Positions 45,870-57,779 of a DNA stretch of 64,000 bases are shown piece by piece. The notes under the pieces are model-generated. The model made no database searches. It saw only the letters and a program-made list of their open reading frames with translations, and was not told the DNA's origin. Position 1 is the stretch's first letter. Every line of letters starts with the position of its first letter. A program made the translations under genes and the position numbers. Origin of the DNA: Tetrapyrgos nigripes (taxonomy: Eukaryota; Basidiomycota; Agaricomycetes; Agaricales; Campanellaceae); the NCBI GenBank assembly GCA_013368315.1, contig JAACJM010000287.1, forward strand, positions 40,386-104,385. Reading direction: 5' to 3'.

Positions 45870-46740
45870 TGACATGTCCTTCTTCAGGCTCTTGTCAACA
45901 ACCAGAACCAACTGCAGTAGGCAATCACTAATTTGGTCAATAGACCTATCCATGAATCCTCTGACAAGACTCCCAAACCTGCCCTGTTCAAAGGTGAACC
46001 AGCTAAACTTGACTCATTCCTATCTCTCTTCATTCTCTGGACTGGAGAACAGAAACGGCTCAAACTCAATAATGGGAAACTCAACCCACAGAAGTGCATC
46101 ACTGAGGCACTCCTCATGATGGAGGGACCCACTGCAGAATGGGCTGCAGAGTATGCCCATCATATAAGCAGAGTTCGAGCAGAAGAAGCTGGAGCAGTCT
46201 TCCCCTGGGAGGGGAACTGGGACAATTTCACCCATGCACTCAGTTTAGGGTAGCAAAAAGGCAACAGCTGGCCCAGAACAAGCTTGAGGCACTGAGGCAG
46301 GGAGATAAAACAGTCTTGGAGTTCTCCCAGATCTTCAAGATGTGGGCAGAGAAGACTGGGTTTTCAGATAAGGACCCCCAGCACAAGCCCCAAAAGCACC
46401 TTCATAAGGATCTACTGTTCCCATTGGCAAATGTGGAGCTAGGACAGAAGGAGGCCCCTAAAAACCTGGATGAATTGATTGACTGAGCACTTCACGTGGA
46501 ACAGACCCTAGCAGAACTCCTAGGAAAGCCTGTCACTGTCCTGACCCCATCCCTCTCCAAATTCTCCTCTGCACATGGCCCTAATGCCGTGGACATTGAT
46601 GCCTCCCATACTGAGCTTCCCCAAGGTAACAGACACACTTTCATGGACTACCAGAAGGTGATGCAGGGGTGCTGCTATGGCTGTGGCTCCAGAGATCCCC
46701 TGAAATGAGATGGAAATCATGGACATGACAAGTGTGACTA
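45870..46740 (+). pseudogene. Retrotransposon gag relic
   Basis: A frame from about 45870 reads FFRLL or, shifted, QALVNNQNQLQ, then a TAG at 45918-45920 replacing CAG, then ITNLVNRPIHESS and KPALFKGEPAKLDSFLSLF. A frame change near 46250 leads to QQLAQNKLEALRQGDKTVLE, FKMWAEKTGFSDKDP and LGKPVTVL, and the end has CCYGCGSRDPLK, the start of a zinc knuckle. This layout (capsid, then CCHC knuckle) is that of Ty3/gypsy or related gag. No pol follows; the sequence runs directly into the minus-strand DIRS-like element. Confidence 0.72.
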
Positions 46741-46970
46741 CTGTAATGAGTGCCTGTGAAGTATTCAGGGCCAGAAGCAATAAATTGGGAAATGTAAGCA
46801 ATGTAATGAGCAAGGGTTTGGGGAGTGGGTTCCAGGGAGATGTCATGGTCTAGGCAGAAAGTTATGTAGTCTCTAGCACCTGTGCTATAGGTGCCTCCAG
46901 TTGTTGACTCAATTGCATTTGCAGCAAGAAAGTCCACTCTCTCATCAATAGATCTGAGAGATTGAATGGG
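46720..46970 (-). pseudogene. DIRS-like tyrosine recombinase, N-terminal fragment
   Basis: The minus strand reads RSIDERVDFLAANAIESTTG, GTYSTGARDYITFCLDHDIS and then TLAHYIAYISQFIASG, the SAM-like core-binding domain that precedes the catalytic domain in retroelement tyrosine recombinases. The sequence stops matching at about 46720, where the neighbouring gag relic begins, so the Arg-His-Arg-Tyr catalytic part is lost. Confidence 0.75.
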
Positions 46971-47227
46971 CTGGGGAACACAGGGTTTGCTGCATTCCCC
47001 AAGCCATTTCAAAAGGACTCTCTCCATTGTGTTGGCAGGAGGTCCTAGGGGGAGTAAAGCAGCAGACACAGTAGCTGGGAAATTGGTGATGGAAATCCTC
47101 CAATAACAAACGTGATAGTAGGTCAACACAGATATTTTCTTTACCTGGAATATGGTGGACACATACATCTACTCAGTGTCAAAGAAAGTGACAGTCCTGT
47201 GACTCTGGTCAGATAAAAAGTTTTCGT

Positions 47228-49280
47228 TCATCTCGAGCACTTGCTCCTTAAATTTCTCTGGTCTACTGCCCCAGAAAGTTCCATTAGATATCCAAGAGTA
47301 CTGTAGTAGAGCCTGGGCTCACTGTCTGCCTTATGAAGCTCGGGATGAGCCAAAAATTTTAAATATGAATGCCGTGGGAGACCATCAATTTCCGTGACCC
47401 TGAGTATTCCAGATTGAAGTACCAAACCAGCAATTGCGAGAAGCATGGAGCTGTGCATGTGATTCATTGTGTGAATGGATTGGAAGGTTTGCACTGAGTC
47501 AAGACTGTCTGACCAGACAAGGATTTTCTTGGGAGGATGAGGGAGGGAGACAGTGTGATTAAAGGAAGACAGAATTGCTAATAGTTTGAGAAAGAAGATG
47601 TCGACAGGGACTTTATGAGATTGTAAGGGGTAGACAAAGCCATTTCCAGCATATACAAATGCCAGGGCTTTCATGGGACTCACATCTGTCCAAATGACCA
47701 TGTCAGCTTCATTATCAATCCAGTGTCCATCATCAATGAAGGTGATACCAATCACTGATGGTAATATGGTTTTCAGCCAGGTGAGATCCTCCCTGACAGT
47801 GACATTGATTGGTATTCCTGCTTTTATATGAGATTTGGAACCAGATTTCCTATACAACTCAGAGAGAGCAGGATGGGCCCAGGGTAGCATGTTCAGGGCC
47901 CAGTTGATGTACCCACCCAGACAAAGCCATGAGCGTAGTGGTGGAGAACGGTCAGGGGTATTGAGAAAGGAGGTGATGTGATCAATCAGGTCCATGATGG
48001 AAGACAGGGAAAGGGACATAGAACCAAGGTCAATGTTGATCCAGAATCTGATGATTTTCAGACTCAATCCATGTTCTTGTTTAATGTCATTGAAGGGACA
48101 TCCTAGATGTTCCCAGAGAATGAGAAGCTAAAAGCACCTTTGATGTCGCTTTTGAATAGTAGAAGAGGGCAGGAAGAATGTTGTTGTTTTGCTTGGTGCA
48201 AAGCCAGACCAAAAGAATGCATTCCATCATATGAAACTCTTGCTTCTTCTCGAGGTATCCCTGTTAGGACGCATACAAGGATTTGTATTATTAGAGTAGC
48301 TAATACAAAGGATATATGTACTTATGTCCAAGTAACTAGAGCCATTATGCAGCTCAATGGGTAATGTACATGAATAGGAGTGACGCGTTAGTGAATAAGT
48401 GCATGTGGCTGATAAGGGGGATTGTTGGAGTTGATTAATAGATGAGATAGACAACTCAGTTGCAGTCAATACAGTTGACGGCAGGTGTCAAAAGGTCCAA
48501 TTGCAGTTGAAGGGTTCAATGGCAGGCAGTTAAGTAGTACTTATGTTGGGTGATTGGCAGGTACAAGAGATAAGTAGATAGATTCAATATAGTTGTATTC
48601 AATTGTACATAGGGTTACACAAAATAGCAGACTGGGGATGCTCGAGTCTCCAGCCAGCTTTTATACATGAAGAAATATATAGTAGGGCATCTAGACCACT
48701 CTGATACTGCCTCAACACAGCCTTATGACTCTTCCTGACTCACTTTATGTTGATAAGTACCTTCTCATCATTACCCCATCACATGTGTATATTTGTTCTA
48801 ATCTACATACAGGTTCGTGAGACCATAAGTGCTTCTTTAAATCCACTTCTTATAGCCTTTTATAGTATTATCCATTCTTTTTCAGGTCCTGAAGGCATCT
48901 TGATGCTTTGATTGCAGTTGTCCTGACCACATCAAGTCACATTCAGTTTCATATCAGGCTGTGTTATCCCTTAAGGCTGTCCCTTGTCTTCAGTGTCACC
49001 TGTTCCTTCTTTCAACATGCGTCGCATTATTGGTAACATAATAACAATCCCATCATTAATGCCTGAACCTGATACATCTGTAATGATTCTCAATTTTCCC
49101 TCTCTGTTCCCCTTGCCATACTACAAACATTGGAGAACTCTTCATTCCAGGAACCATGCAATCAATTGGGGGAGACCAATGACCTTTGTTAACTTCTTTG
49201 TCCCTGTATGCTTGTACAACATTCAGATCAGGTTCTTCCATTGGGTAATTGTCCACCATATCCTCCCTGAATGACAAGGT
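47228..49280 (-). pseudogene. DIRS-like reverse transcriptase and RNase H, interrupted
   Basis: RT starts with VDNYPMEEPDLNVVQAYRDK, SPMFVVWQGEQ and, after a frame shift, GKLRIITDVSGSGINDGI. There a 785-bp solo LTR is inserted. Beyond it the frame resumes as GIPREEARVSYDGMHSFG, LLLFKSDIKGAF, then jumps to LLILWEHLGCPFNDIKQEHG. The segment that should hold the YMDD-type catalytic motif is missing, about 60-80 residues. The rest is complete: LSLKIIRFWINIDLG, SPPLRSWLCLGGYINWALNM, and RNase H with WTDVSP and WSDSLDSVQTF. The enzyme would be inactive. Order and motif wording match the RT-RNase H family seen with tyrosine recombinases in agaricomycetes. Confidence 0.75.
48262..49046. mobile_element. 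Solo LTR, 785 bp
   Basis: Starts TGTTAGGACGC and ends ATAACA, so the ends are TGTTA...TAACA. ATCCC flanks it on both sides (48257-48261 and 49047-49051), a 5-bp target duplication. It splits the reverse transcriptase between INDGI and GIPREE. A single LTR with a duplication and no internal region is the product of recombination between two LTRs. No second copy is in the window. Confidence 0.88.
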
Positions 49281-49369
49281 CCAAAGCCAAATTCAAGTGA
49301 GTAGAGAACTGATTTGATGAATTCAGGAGATTTTTGAGACGTGTAATTTTGCAAGGTGTGTCTATTTTG

Positions 49370-50830
49370 ATGCTTGTACAATTTCTGGATTGTTGAGCAG
49401 TTTTTCTGGAGGTTTGGGAAGTGGAGGTGCAGTCTCAGAATAAACAGGAGAGGGAGATATCACTTCATTCTCTTGATCAGTCCAAACAAAACAACATCTA
49501 AAACAGGGCATGTAGATGTCTGGCTCCACTTTTTGTTTGGAAGATGAGGGATTGAGGTGTTTAGGCCTGTTTAGAGCTTGAGTTGCCCAGCAATTTATTT
49601 TTGGGTAGCTCATTCCTTCCTTTGAGTGAACTTGGTGAGGCATCCAGCATTGTCTTTGGCTCTGTGTGCTCCATAGCAGATGCTGCAGAGACTATGGCAA
49701 CACCCAAAACTGCAAGGATCAGATTCACACTTTCCTTCATTCCAGTTGAGGCATACTGAAGGTGTGGGAGTGTACAACTTTTTGAAAGGCCATTTGGGCC
49801 CATCCGTGGCAGTTTCAGGAGCAGAACACTTTAGATTTGTGAGTGTCGACGCTTTCACAAGCTCAGGGAGTAGGATGGGTTGGATGTGAGATGGATTGTT
49901 GAGCCTGAACACAATGTTGCTGTATTTCTCTTGGAAACAGTGATCAACTCAAATAGGGAGGATAGAATCTGAGTGGAAGTCTTGGAAATATGAGATGATG
50001 AAGCCTCAGTAGGATTTGAGTTTGTCAACTCAATGGGGATATAATGATTCCACCCCATGAGCCCAGCAGTCAAAGACCCTGGTCCATCCAGACTCTGATT
50101 TGAGAGGTTTCTTGGCAGAGACATGGTCTTTCTGAATGATAGTGAATCTTCCTGCAAAGTCCTTAGTGCCTGCATAATGGTCATACCCTGGTTCCATGGA
50201 AGCAAAAAGTTTTTTGAAATCAATCATCTGATCTTTGATGATATCCTTCCAAATTGCCCTAGGAATTGGGTTGCTGAGGCATTGTTGTTGTTGTTGTTGT
50301 TGTTGTAGGATAGTGACAAAGCTGTCAAGATTCGTTTCCTTGGCAAATACTCGATGGAGCCTACAGGTCTCATCCAAAATAGGATCTCCAGTGGACTTCA
50401 CCAAAGCAGCAATATGAGGAGCTGCAGCAAGTGTGGCAGCAGAGACACCTCCCACAGAGGTTTGACTGGAAGGAGCTTCGATATGAGTTGCAGAAAAAAT
50501 GGGATTTGAACTGGTTGGATTGGAGGTTGACACTGGCTAGCTTTCTCAACGTTGAGGAAGGCTCAACAGACTTGTTCCACATCTTCTTGGTCCTTGTCAC
50601 CTCTGTTCCCAAGATTCCTACTCAGACTTGGAGATCTATGACCATTCGACCCATGTTCATTCTCCCAATCCTCAATCTGCTCCAAGTACCAGTCAATTTC
50701 TCCACTTGTAGCTCCTGTGGCAAGCATAGCTGGACCGATTTCAGACACAGAGATTTGACCATGGAAGTAATCATCCAAGATCCTTTGAATTGCTTCAGCT
50801 CTAGTTCTAATAATGTCACCCAGCTGCAAG
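49370..50830 (-). pseudogene. DIRS-like gag (ORF1)
   Basis: Begins about 50829 (MQLGDIIRTRAEAIQRILDD, then GEIDWYLEQIEDWENEHG), shifts frame, and continues from 50533 with APHIAALVKSTGDPILDETC, a run of glutamines from a (GTT)n tract at about 50283-50306, PIPRAIWKDIIKDQMIDFKK, and GWTRVFDCWAHGVESLYPH. After another frame change it ends in VCLNWNEGKCESDPCSFGCC and then HSLCSICYGAHRAKD, a Cys/His cluster typical of DIRS gag proteins. At least three frame breaks mean it is not functional. Confidence 0.65.
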
Positions 50831-50999
50831 CAGAATCATTGTCAGGCATGAAAGAAGTTGATGGTGAAGCAAATATGAAAAAGAGAAGCCAAGAAGGAGG
50901 ATAAAAGGTATGAGCTGGCAGGGGAATAGCAAACTCAGTATCATAACAGTAAGTGTTATCAGCGTCAAGGCTTACCTCAGAATTTTCAACAGCAGATGA

Positions 51000-53640
51000 G
51001 AACAATCTGAGGAATATCAGATAGAGCCAGGAAAATTCTGAGAGCGAAAGTCAGTGAGAATGCCTGAGTGAATGCAAATCATGAAGGCTCACCAGAAAAA
51101 TTTTCTGAAGTGAGGAGTCTGTCTGTCTGTATGAATCCGAGCTGGGGATTCAAATGTCTCGAGGGTCTATTACTTATCTAAGGGAGCCTCTGCTGAGAAC
51201 TACAGCACTCCAATAGATGAGACCCCATTGACAAGGATTGAAAAAGGGGCAAACGTCTGACTGGTAGATCAAATTAATGAGCTATTTTTGTGAAGGTCTC
51301 TGAAGACACTTTGCACCTTCATCAAACAATAGCTTTTCTTCGGGAATTCCTGAAATGTTTCTCAGGCATATGAAGTGCCTTGACCAGCATGTTTTCACCC
51401 TGTTTTAAACCTTTCTCCTAGCATTTTTTTACGAATTGATAGCATCTATTCTTGAGTCCAAGACAGTAATCTATAATCATACAATTCCCTCAAGGTTGTT
51501 TATAGAGGGTATCCACAGGGTATCCACAGATGCACAGCCACCTGTGGATACCCCTGCAGATACCCCAAACAAAAGATCAACAAGTCATTGCACACGTACT
51601 TATGTATGCACCAATGGTAAGTATCACTTACAAGTATCTAGAGTTTTGAGGAACTTAATACAACTGATTATCTGAATAAATCACTCGTTAATTAATTGTG
51701 AGAAGAACAATAGGCAGATCACAGGGCGTCCTGAAACAGCAAATCCCCTGGCTATATTCATAAACGAAACCTGAAGGGCACCAGCATCATGATAAGTAAG
51801 TAAATAAAATAGGTCAGAGGGAGGGTAATGCAATAATGATATCCCTACAGACTCGTGAATCAATATAATCTGACTCCTGGATGGCAAGGAGTGATGAATA
51901 TGAATCTCTTGGGTTTAGAGATCAAGTACTACTAGGTAAAATGAAATAATATACTGATAAGTAGCACTGCATGAGGTGAGTGGCAAGAAACTGATTTTTA
52001 ACCAGCATGATTGATGCAATTATCAGGTGCATACCATCAGAGTCAAGGATAACAGTTTCGCCCTGGGTATGACATGATTCTACATCTTTTTGAAGACTCT
52101 CAGTCTCTGGGTCTTTGTACAGAAGTATGGCCAGCTGTTTTTGCAGGCCTTCTTGCTACACATAGTATAGTCTTAGTGAACAGCATTCTAACACTAAAAT
52201 AATGACAGCTATAATACATACAAACCATCTGGACATGACTCAGGTTGTGAAAGAGGGGGTAAATGTGAAAGAGAATTAGAAATGAAAATCCGGTCCTTAT
52301 ATCCAGTACTAAAAGCCCATCATTTTTGAGTGAAAATGAGGTGGCACTTCAGCACCCGCAGGCGCTGCATGTCACGTACACTCGGAACTGAAATTTGTAC
52401 TCCACCAACTAGGCTCGGTTCCATCCATTCTGTTTTGAACTCTGCCAGTCATTCATCAGAATGGCTGGCATTTTTGGGTGTCATTTTGGGAGCTTGGCAT
52501 GGGAGTTTGAACTTCTAAAAATCTGCTTCCTGTCTCGAGTACCGAAACGTCACAATGTATCTTCTTTTCTCCCCAGTCACTTTCTAAGTCAACAATAAAC
52601 ACCTACACCCCAGCAGAGGTACCCTCAGCACCCTAATCCATCAGCTCCTTACTATCTTAATCAATTTGTGACAGTGTTGTGACTGTGACCCCATCTCACG
52701 AATATTTTTTTCGCGATTCTGGCAAATTTTTTGCGAATTTTGCGAATTTTTGACCTGTTTCTAGCCATTTTTGGTAGATTTTTGGTGAATGTTCTGTTGT
52801 CCCTTTTGCGAATGGGCCTCCGTGACCACAGACAGCTCAGGAAAATTCGCGAATTTTTGGGGGCCGTGATGCGTGACTCGCGAATTGATTGAAGGAGTAC
52901 AGTACACCCTCTCATACTCACCCTTCAGTGTAAATTTTGTCTTAATTCTGCACAGTACACATATACTCGGAAACAGTACCATTGACTGTCTTATTTGCAA
53001 CTACAGTACATTATTCTAATACACGTCTTCCTCCAAAATGACTCTCTTCAGATTGTAAGCAAATGTCTGTGTCTGAAGCACTCTCACTGCTTTCTGGATG
53101 CGCAGTGAGCGAAAATATTTGCAAGTTCAAATCTGCACCCCAAGCTCCCAAAATGACGCCCAAAAATACCAGTTGGTTGGGAAGCAAGCCATAATTTGAG
53201 CTCTGCTGTCACTTCCTCGCTTAGCTTGTGGACCAACTGACTGGCTTGTGAGTCTATCCACCAACACGTAAAAAGTGTACATGATTCAGATCTGGATTCT
53301 GTTGGTCACTTGGTAAGACTTCTTGTTGATAGAAAGTGTCTGTTAGACCCACTGGCATGTGAATGTGCACGTAATCAGATGTTTCTTAGCTGGATCACTG
53401 AGATATCCCACTGTTTTTCTACTTTCAGGCGCAGTTCTCTTTGGTCGCTGGTCAAACGAACTTGGTAAAAGCACTAGCAGCATCATACAAGCATGCTATC
53501 GTTATTCAAGCCATTTGCAGGCAGTGCCTTAGTACGCCTCGCTTGTGGGGCATTCAGTTGACCTTAACATCTGTTGCTGCTGATCTCAGTGTCCTGGCTG
53601 CTATAAAAGCTAGACATCGACAAGTCTCTTCCTCATCAGA
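51000..53640. other. Non-coding region with hairpins and repeats
   Basis: No supportable gene. At about 51508-51570 GGGTATCCACAGG pairs with CCTGTGGATACCC, a short hairpin. TTTTTGGGTGTCATTTTGGG at about 52473 is inverted at about 53145-53170, so 52466-53190 is bounded by inverted repeats of about 50 bp. At about 52670-52890 there are several GCGAATTTTT motifs. Confidence 0.45.
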
Positions 53641-53647
53641 TCCAGTC

Positions 53648-53920
53648 ATGCTCTCTTCCACTCTCTGTTCTACATTGATTGCTCTTGTTTTGTGAAGGTT
53701 ACAGGACCGGAAGCTGTAATGAATGTTGACAACTTCAAAGTGACCACTCTCCTCACCAATTCTGGAGACAAGACCTTATATCTCTTGAACGACCCAATGT
53801 CCTCATTGATTTCCTCTGACGCTGACAGTTTCAGCATCACTAATTCCGAGGGTGCTTCTCCTGCTTTCAGCAGTGCCATGTTCAAGTTCTCGCCTGCTGT
53901 GGCTGCCAAGGAGGACAGAT
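53648..53920 (+). pseudogene. Deuterolysin (M35) relic, signal and propeptide only
   Basis: A signal-like start MLSSTLCSTLIALVL at 53648 runs into a stop. In another frame, VKVTGPEAVMNVDNFKVTTL, KTLYLLNDPMSSL, DSFSITNSEGASPAFSS and KFSPAVAAKED follow, which is the propeptide pattern of fungal deuterolysin-type secreted metalloproteases. The catalytic HExxH domain is absent; the frame ends at 53920. A small deletion at the signal/propeptide junction also breaks the frame. It is probably a captured or truncated host gene fragment. Confidence 0.6.
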
Positions 53921-56900
53921 GAGGATGAATGACACACCTTGGCTACAAAGAGATGAAGTACTGCAAGAACACACAAGGTCAGCTAAACATGAGGACAAAT
54001 TGAGATGTCACAACTCACCATAAAGACAGTACAGATGACCTCAATCATTCCATTCCATACTTCAGTTGGGAAGAAACAATGCTTGAATAAGAGGGTCTTA
54101 ATGCAACCCCTGAATGTGCAGTATAGCGGAGGGGATAGAGGGGAAGGGGAAGGGAAACGCTGAGTAACAATGTCGCTGAGGAAAGAAAGGGAGTGAGAAG
54201 CCAACGTTCTGTGTCAATTTGATCAGGAAATTTTTCAAGCTCTAATTAAAACTAGTCTTTTGACCGCGACACATCACCTCTTGGCACTCGCTTCACAGCA
54301 ACTTCATGGTCACCGACTGTGGGCGCTGCAGTGCTCATCATCAATGTCGTCAGGAAATGCAACTTTTTTGGTCACTCATTACAGTTCAGATATTGATTTC
54401 ATGTTTGACTTCCTAATCCCTACACTATTCACTTACTGAATCACTCCGAGACTTTTTGTGAATGGCCTCCAATGGTGATGGCAACAACTTCCTAGTAATG
54501 ACAACAATGACATTCACACTGGTTGCTGCAGAACTGCTATGTGCTTCAAAGGTAAGGTTTTGTTGAACCATCTGTGCATTACCAACTTACCTTGTCCATA
54601 TGCCCATACTTGCCCATACTGACCCATACATCCATACAAAATGTGCATGGAACATTTGAGGAGATTTCAGCAAAATGTGTATGAAAAGGTATGGGCCCCA
54701 TACCCACCATACCCTCCATACCTTCCATACAATTGCGAATTTCCTGATGTAGGCTATCTAATCATGATTCACGTGGAGACCTGAAACAGCAGCTCCCCTG
54801 GGTATATTGGACGACTTGATGAGACTTGGAAGGGATACAAGGGCTCAAAGCTATGGCGTTCATTTGGTTAAAAAAAATCTGCCCAAACAAACTGTTTCAC
54901 AAACACACTGTACATGTCATAGTACGAGTTAAGTTTTACACGCGTGCTAGGTCATGAAAATGCGTGCGTCAAAAAATTTGTGGGGTTTTTTAGTTCTAAG
55001 TATGAATATCTCTACTGACTAACCACTGCTGTAACAGGTACTTATACCCTTACAATGATTTGTTCATTACTTATGAAAGTGATATGGGCCAACACTGCAT
55101 GTGGCAAGTACGAGGCTGCAGGATCTGTCCTTCCTGTAGTAATAATCCCTCTTTGAACAAAAGAATATCATACATGATTTTTGTTTCCTTGAACCTATGT
55201 ATTCATCCTGAATATGTGAATAACTCACTTTAGAAGTACACACCTCTTTGAGCACCTTTGCAATTTCTCCACTGCGTTGGACTTGGGATCACTGTTACTT
55301 TGGGTTGATGGCGGAAAGCCACATTGCACATTTGCCAGACTTGAAGTAAATTGAGGAGTGGTTTAGGTTATGATCTTATACCTCCACACATGTATATGTC
55401 CATTTCTGGGGGAATTGAAAGATGGGAAAGTAAGTGAGTGATGTAGCTCTTTTCAGGGACCTAGGTGAGTAAAAAAATCATTTAGTAGAGACAACAGTAA
55501 GGAGAGAAAATAGGAATAGGATTGGGCACCAAAAAACCTGTCACTGTAAAATGGGGAATCACCTGGATTTTTCAATACGTGGTATGAAACAGGTGGTTAT
55601 GAGAGAACACTATGTGCCAGAAAATTTTAGGTATCCTGAACGTAGGGGTAGAAAATAAAAGCTGAGCCATTGATAGTCTGTCAAGTGGGCTGCATATTGG
55701 GCCTTGGCTTATGGTGTATAGCCTGGCTCATTGGGAGCAGGCATAGGTATGCTGGTTCTGGAAGAGACTCTGTTAGAGGTACTAGAACAAAGAAAGTAAG
55801 TATGTGGAGACGCATGCTGGCAGTGAACTAGGGCTATGCACCGTTCCAGTATCCATATGGTTATACGGGTACCATATCGTATGGGACATTTTGGGAAGAA
55901 AAATACATGACTGTATCCTTTATGCCTGTCTTACAGGTTTGTATGGTGTATGGGTCAGCCAGACCTCAGCTATGATATTCTGCTGAACTCCTCACCTTTG
56001 ATGTGTTCTCTGTAGTCTAAAAATTTGTAATAATGATTATATCCTTCTGATTTTGTACCTGGATATTATGTTTGAACGAAATCCACACAATAAGGACACT
56101 ATGGGGCATTTGACCATATCCCAACTACAGTATTTCACCACAAAAACCACTTAGATGAGCAATGTATGAGTTATGTTGGATTTATAAATTCTTGAATGAC
56201 CAAATCTATATGAATACACATTAAAAAATGACTGTCTCTCAACATTTTGTACCTAGAAGACCCAGTATCCCATAAAATACTGCCATACCCCCATACCCGT
56301 ACCTGTACCAGTAACATACAAAGCTCAGAATCAACCCATATGATTATGGAGATGGGTGCACTGTACCAGTACAGTGAACTGCGAGATCAGTATTGCTGCG
56401 AAAACCTAAATGGACGTTTGTTTGGCATCAGACCAGAGAGTTGAGGAATTTGAAAGACCAACATATGAAGAGGAAGAAAGAATATATGTTTGAGCAAACT
56501 CATCAAAATCGAAGGGAAGAGAGAAATAAGGGAAGCAAGCCTCATGAATGATTGATTTGAAGAAGATTGAGACAAGAAATAAAACAAACAAGGCTGTAAG
56601 CACATAGTATCTATGCTGGTTCAACAATGTGTAAATTCTTGAATTGAAAGTTCAAAGATTGAGAAAAAAAGCAAGCAGAGAAGAGCAAGGCAAATGGATC
56701 ATGAGGAAAGGAGAGAAGACAAGAAAAGGAGCTAGCAGAGAGAACAAGACATAGAAGAAATCATGAGGAAAACAGAGGAAAAACAAAAAGAAAGTAAGAG
56801 ATGAAGAACAAGACAAGAGATTGAGAGGGAGAAAGATAATGAAAAATGAAAGAGAGCAAAAGAGAAAGGAAATCAATCAAAAAAGAACAAGACAAAGAGA

Positions 56901-57101
56901 TCAAAAATGAAAGACTAAGATTGGAAACTTTTGTTATCAGTCGCAAAGATATTTGGACAACAATGTTGTTTGGTCATGTTAAGAAATACAGGGACTGTGG
57001 ATATGGGCAAGGAGGAAACTGGAAACAACAGCACGGGAGGAGACAGGATGAATATGCACCACCAAACACAGAAACAGAGTGTAAAGAACTCTGCCTCATT
57101 A
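53921..57101. other. Repeat-rich non-coding region
   Basis: No gene is seen. CCATAC-type runs lie at about 54594-54735 and GTACC/GTATGG-rich stretches at about 55838-55960 and 56265-56390. A fragment of repeat R1 is at about 55078-55125. The + strand is almost purely purine from about 56660 to 56925 (GA-rich). The end of another R1 copy is at about 56990-57100. Confidence 0.5.
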
Positions 57102-57778
57102 GGGAGTATTAGCAACATGTCAGAAAGCTAACTGCGTCAGAATCCAGCTGAGTTTTGGCTAAAATTAAACAGCCGACAAGTCCCAATTTTCTGTCATCCA
57201 CATCAATGGATTCTGGTCAGTCGAGTGTAAACCAGACCATAACTCTGAAAGCCCTGGTAGACAGGCCATCAGTACCCAATCCTGAAGCATTAACCTTCCT
57301 TTCACTACTCTTTGACGGCAGCAATGACGATGAAGACGAACTTCTATTCCTATCTTCAATCAGTCAGCTCTCTAAACCACGTCCAACACCTTCTGGTGAC
57401 CGGATAACTTGGGAATGGTTGTCATCAATCAATGAGCAGGATTGCACCTGGCACTTTCACTTTTCTCAGACTCAGCTTATGAGGCTAGCAAAAGTGTTGG
57501 ACATTCCAGATCCATTCATCACTGCATCTCGTTCCCGTTTCAGTCCTGTTGAGGCTTTATGCCTTCTTCTGGCCCGCCTCTGTACTGCCAGCAATGAGCA
57601 TGAGTTGTGTATTCAGTATGATAGGTTACAGGATGCAATCTCAGAAGTTTTCAATGAACTACTCAAGGACCTATGGATGTGGGACTATTTTCACAGTCTA
57701 AAAGTTTGCCGAACATCAGAATCTAGCTGAGTTTCCGCAGTAAAAAAGTACTTTCTGACATGGTTGCTAATACTCCCT
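57102..57778. mobile_element. Short TIR element with a DDE-transposase N-terminus
   Basis: GGGAGTATTAGCAACATGTC at 57102 is mirrored at the right by GACATGGTTGCTAATACTCC ending at 57778. TA lies directly outside both ends. It interrupts a copy of repeat R1, whose CCTCATT and CAGCCTCGTAAT parts are left and right of it. Only the N-terminal part of a transposase is inside, so it is non-autonomous. Confidence 0.65.
57206..57730 (+). CDS. Truncated DDE endonuclease (PIF/Harbinger-like), N-terminus
   Basis: ATG 57206 (MDSGQSSVNQTITLKALVDR) to TGA 57730, 174 codons open. The helical part, TWHFHFSQTQLMRLAKVLDI, then SRSRFSPVEALCLLLARLCT, then LQDAISEVFNELLKDLWMW, matches the N-terminal domain that precedes the DDE nuclease in PIF/Harbinger-like transposases of fungi. 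The catalytic region is absent. The frame is open without stops, so the truncated protein may still be expressed, possibly as a DNA-binding remnant. That is inference. Confidence 0.55.
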   Translation: MDSGQSSVNQTITLKALVDRPSVPNPEALTFLSLLFDGSNDDEDELLFLSSISQLSKPRPTPSGDRITWEWLSSINEQDCTWHFHFSQTQLMRLAKVLDIPDPFITASRSRFSPVEALCLLLARLCTASNEHELCIQYDRLQDAISEVFNELLKDLWMWDYFHSLKVCRTSESS

Positions 57779-57779
57779 A

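Larger units (their letters stand above)
46720..50960 (-). mobile_element. DIRS/tyrosine-recombinase retroelement, broken
   Basis: In minus-strand order: gag-like gene (about 50830-49370), reverse transcriptase (about 49280-48100), RNase H (about 47900-47230) and tyrosine recombinase start (about 46970-46720). This gene order without an integrase defines the DIRS/Ngaro class. The reverse transcriptase is split by a solo LTR and lacks its central catalytic part, and the recombinase is truncated. I could not identify terminal repeats. Confidence 0.75.

Noticed and set aside
50431..50904. 157-codon + strand frame
   Set aside because: The opposite strand encodes the DIRS gag, and this frame is its shadow.
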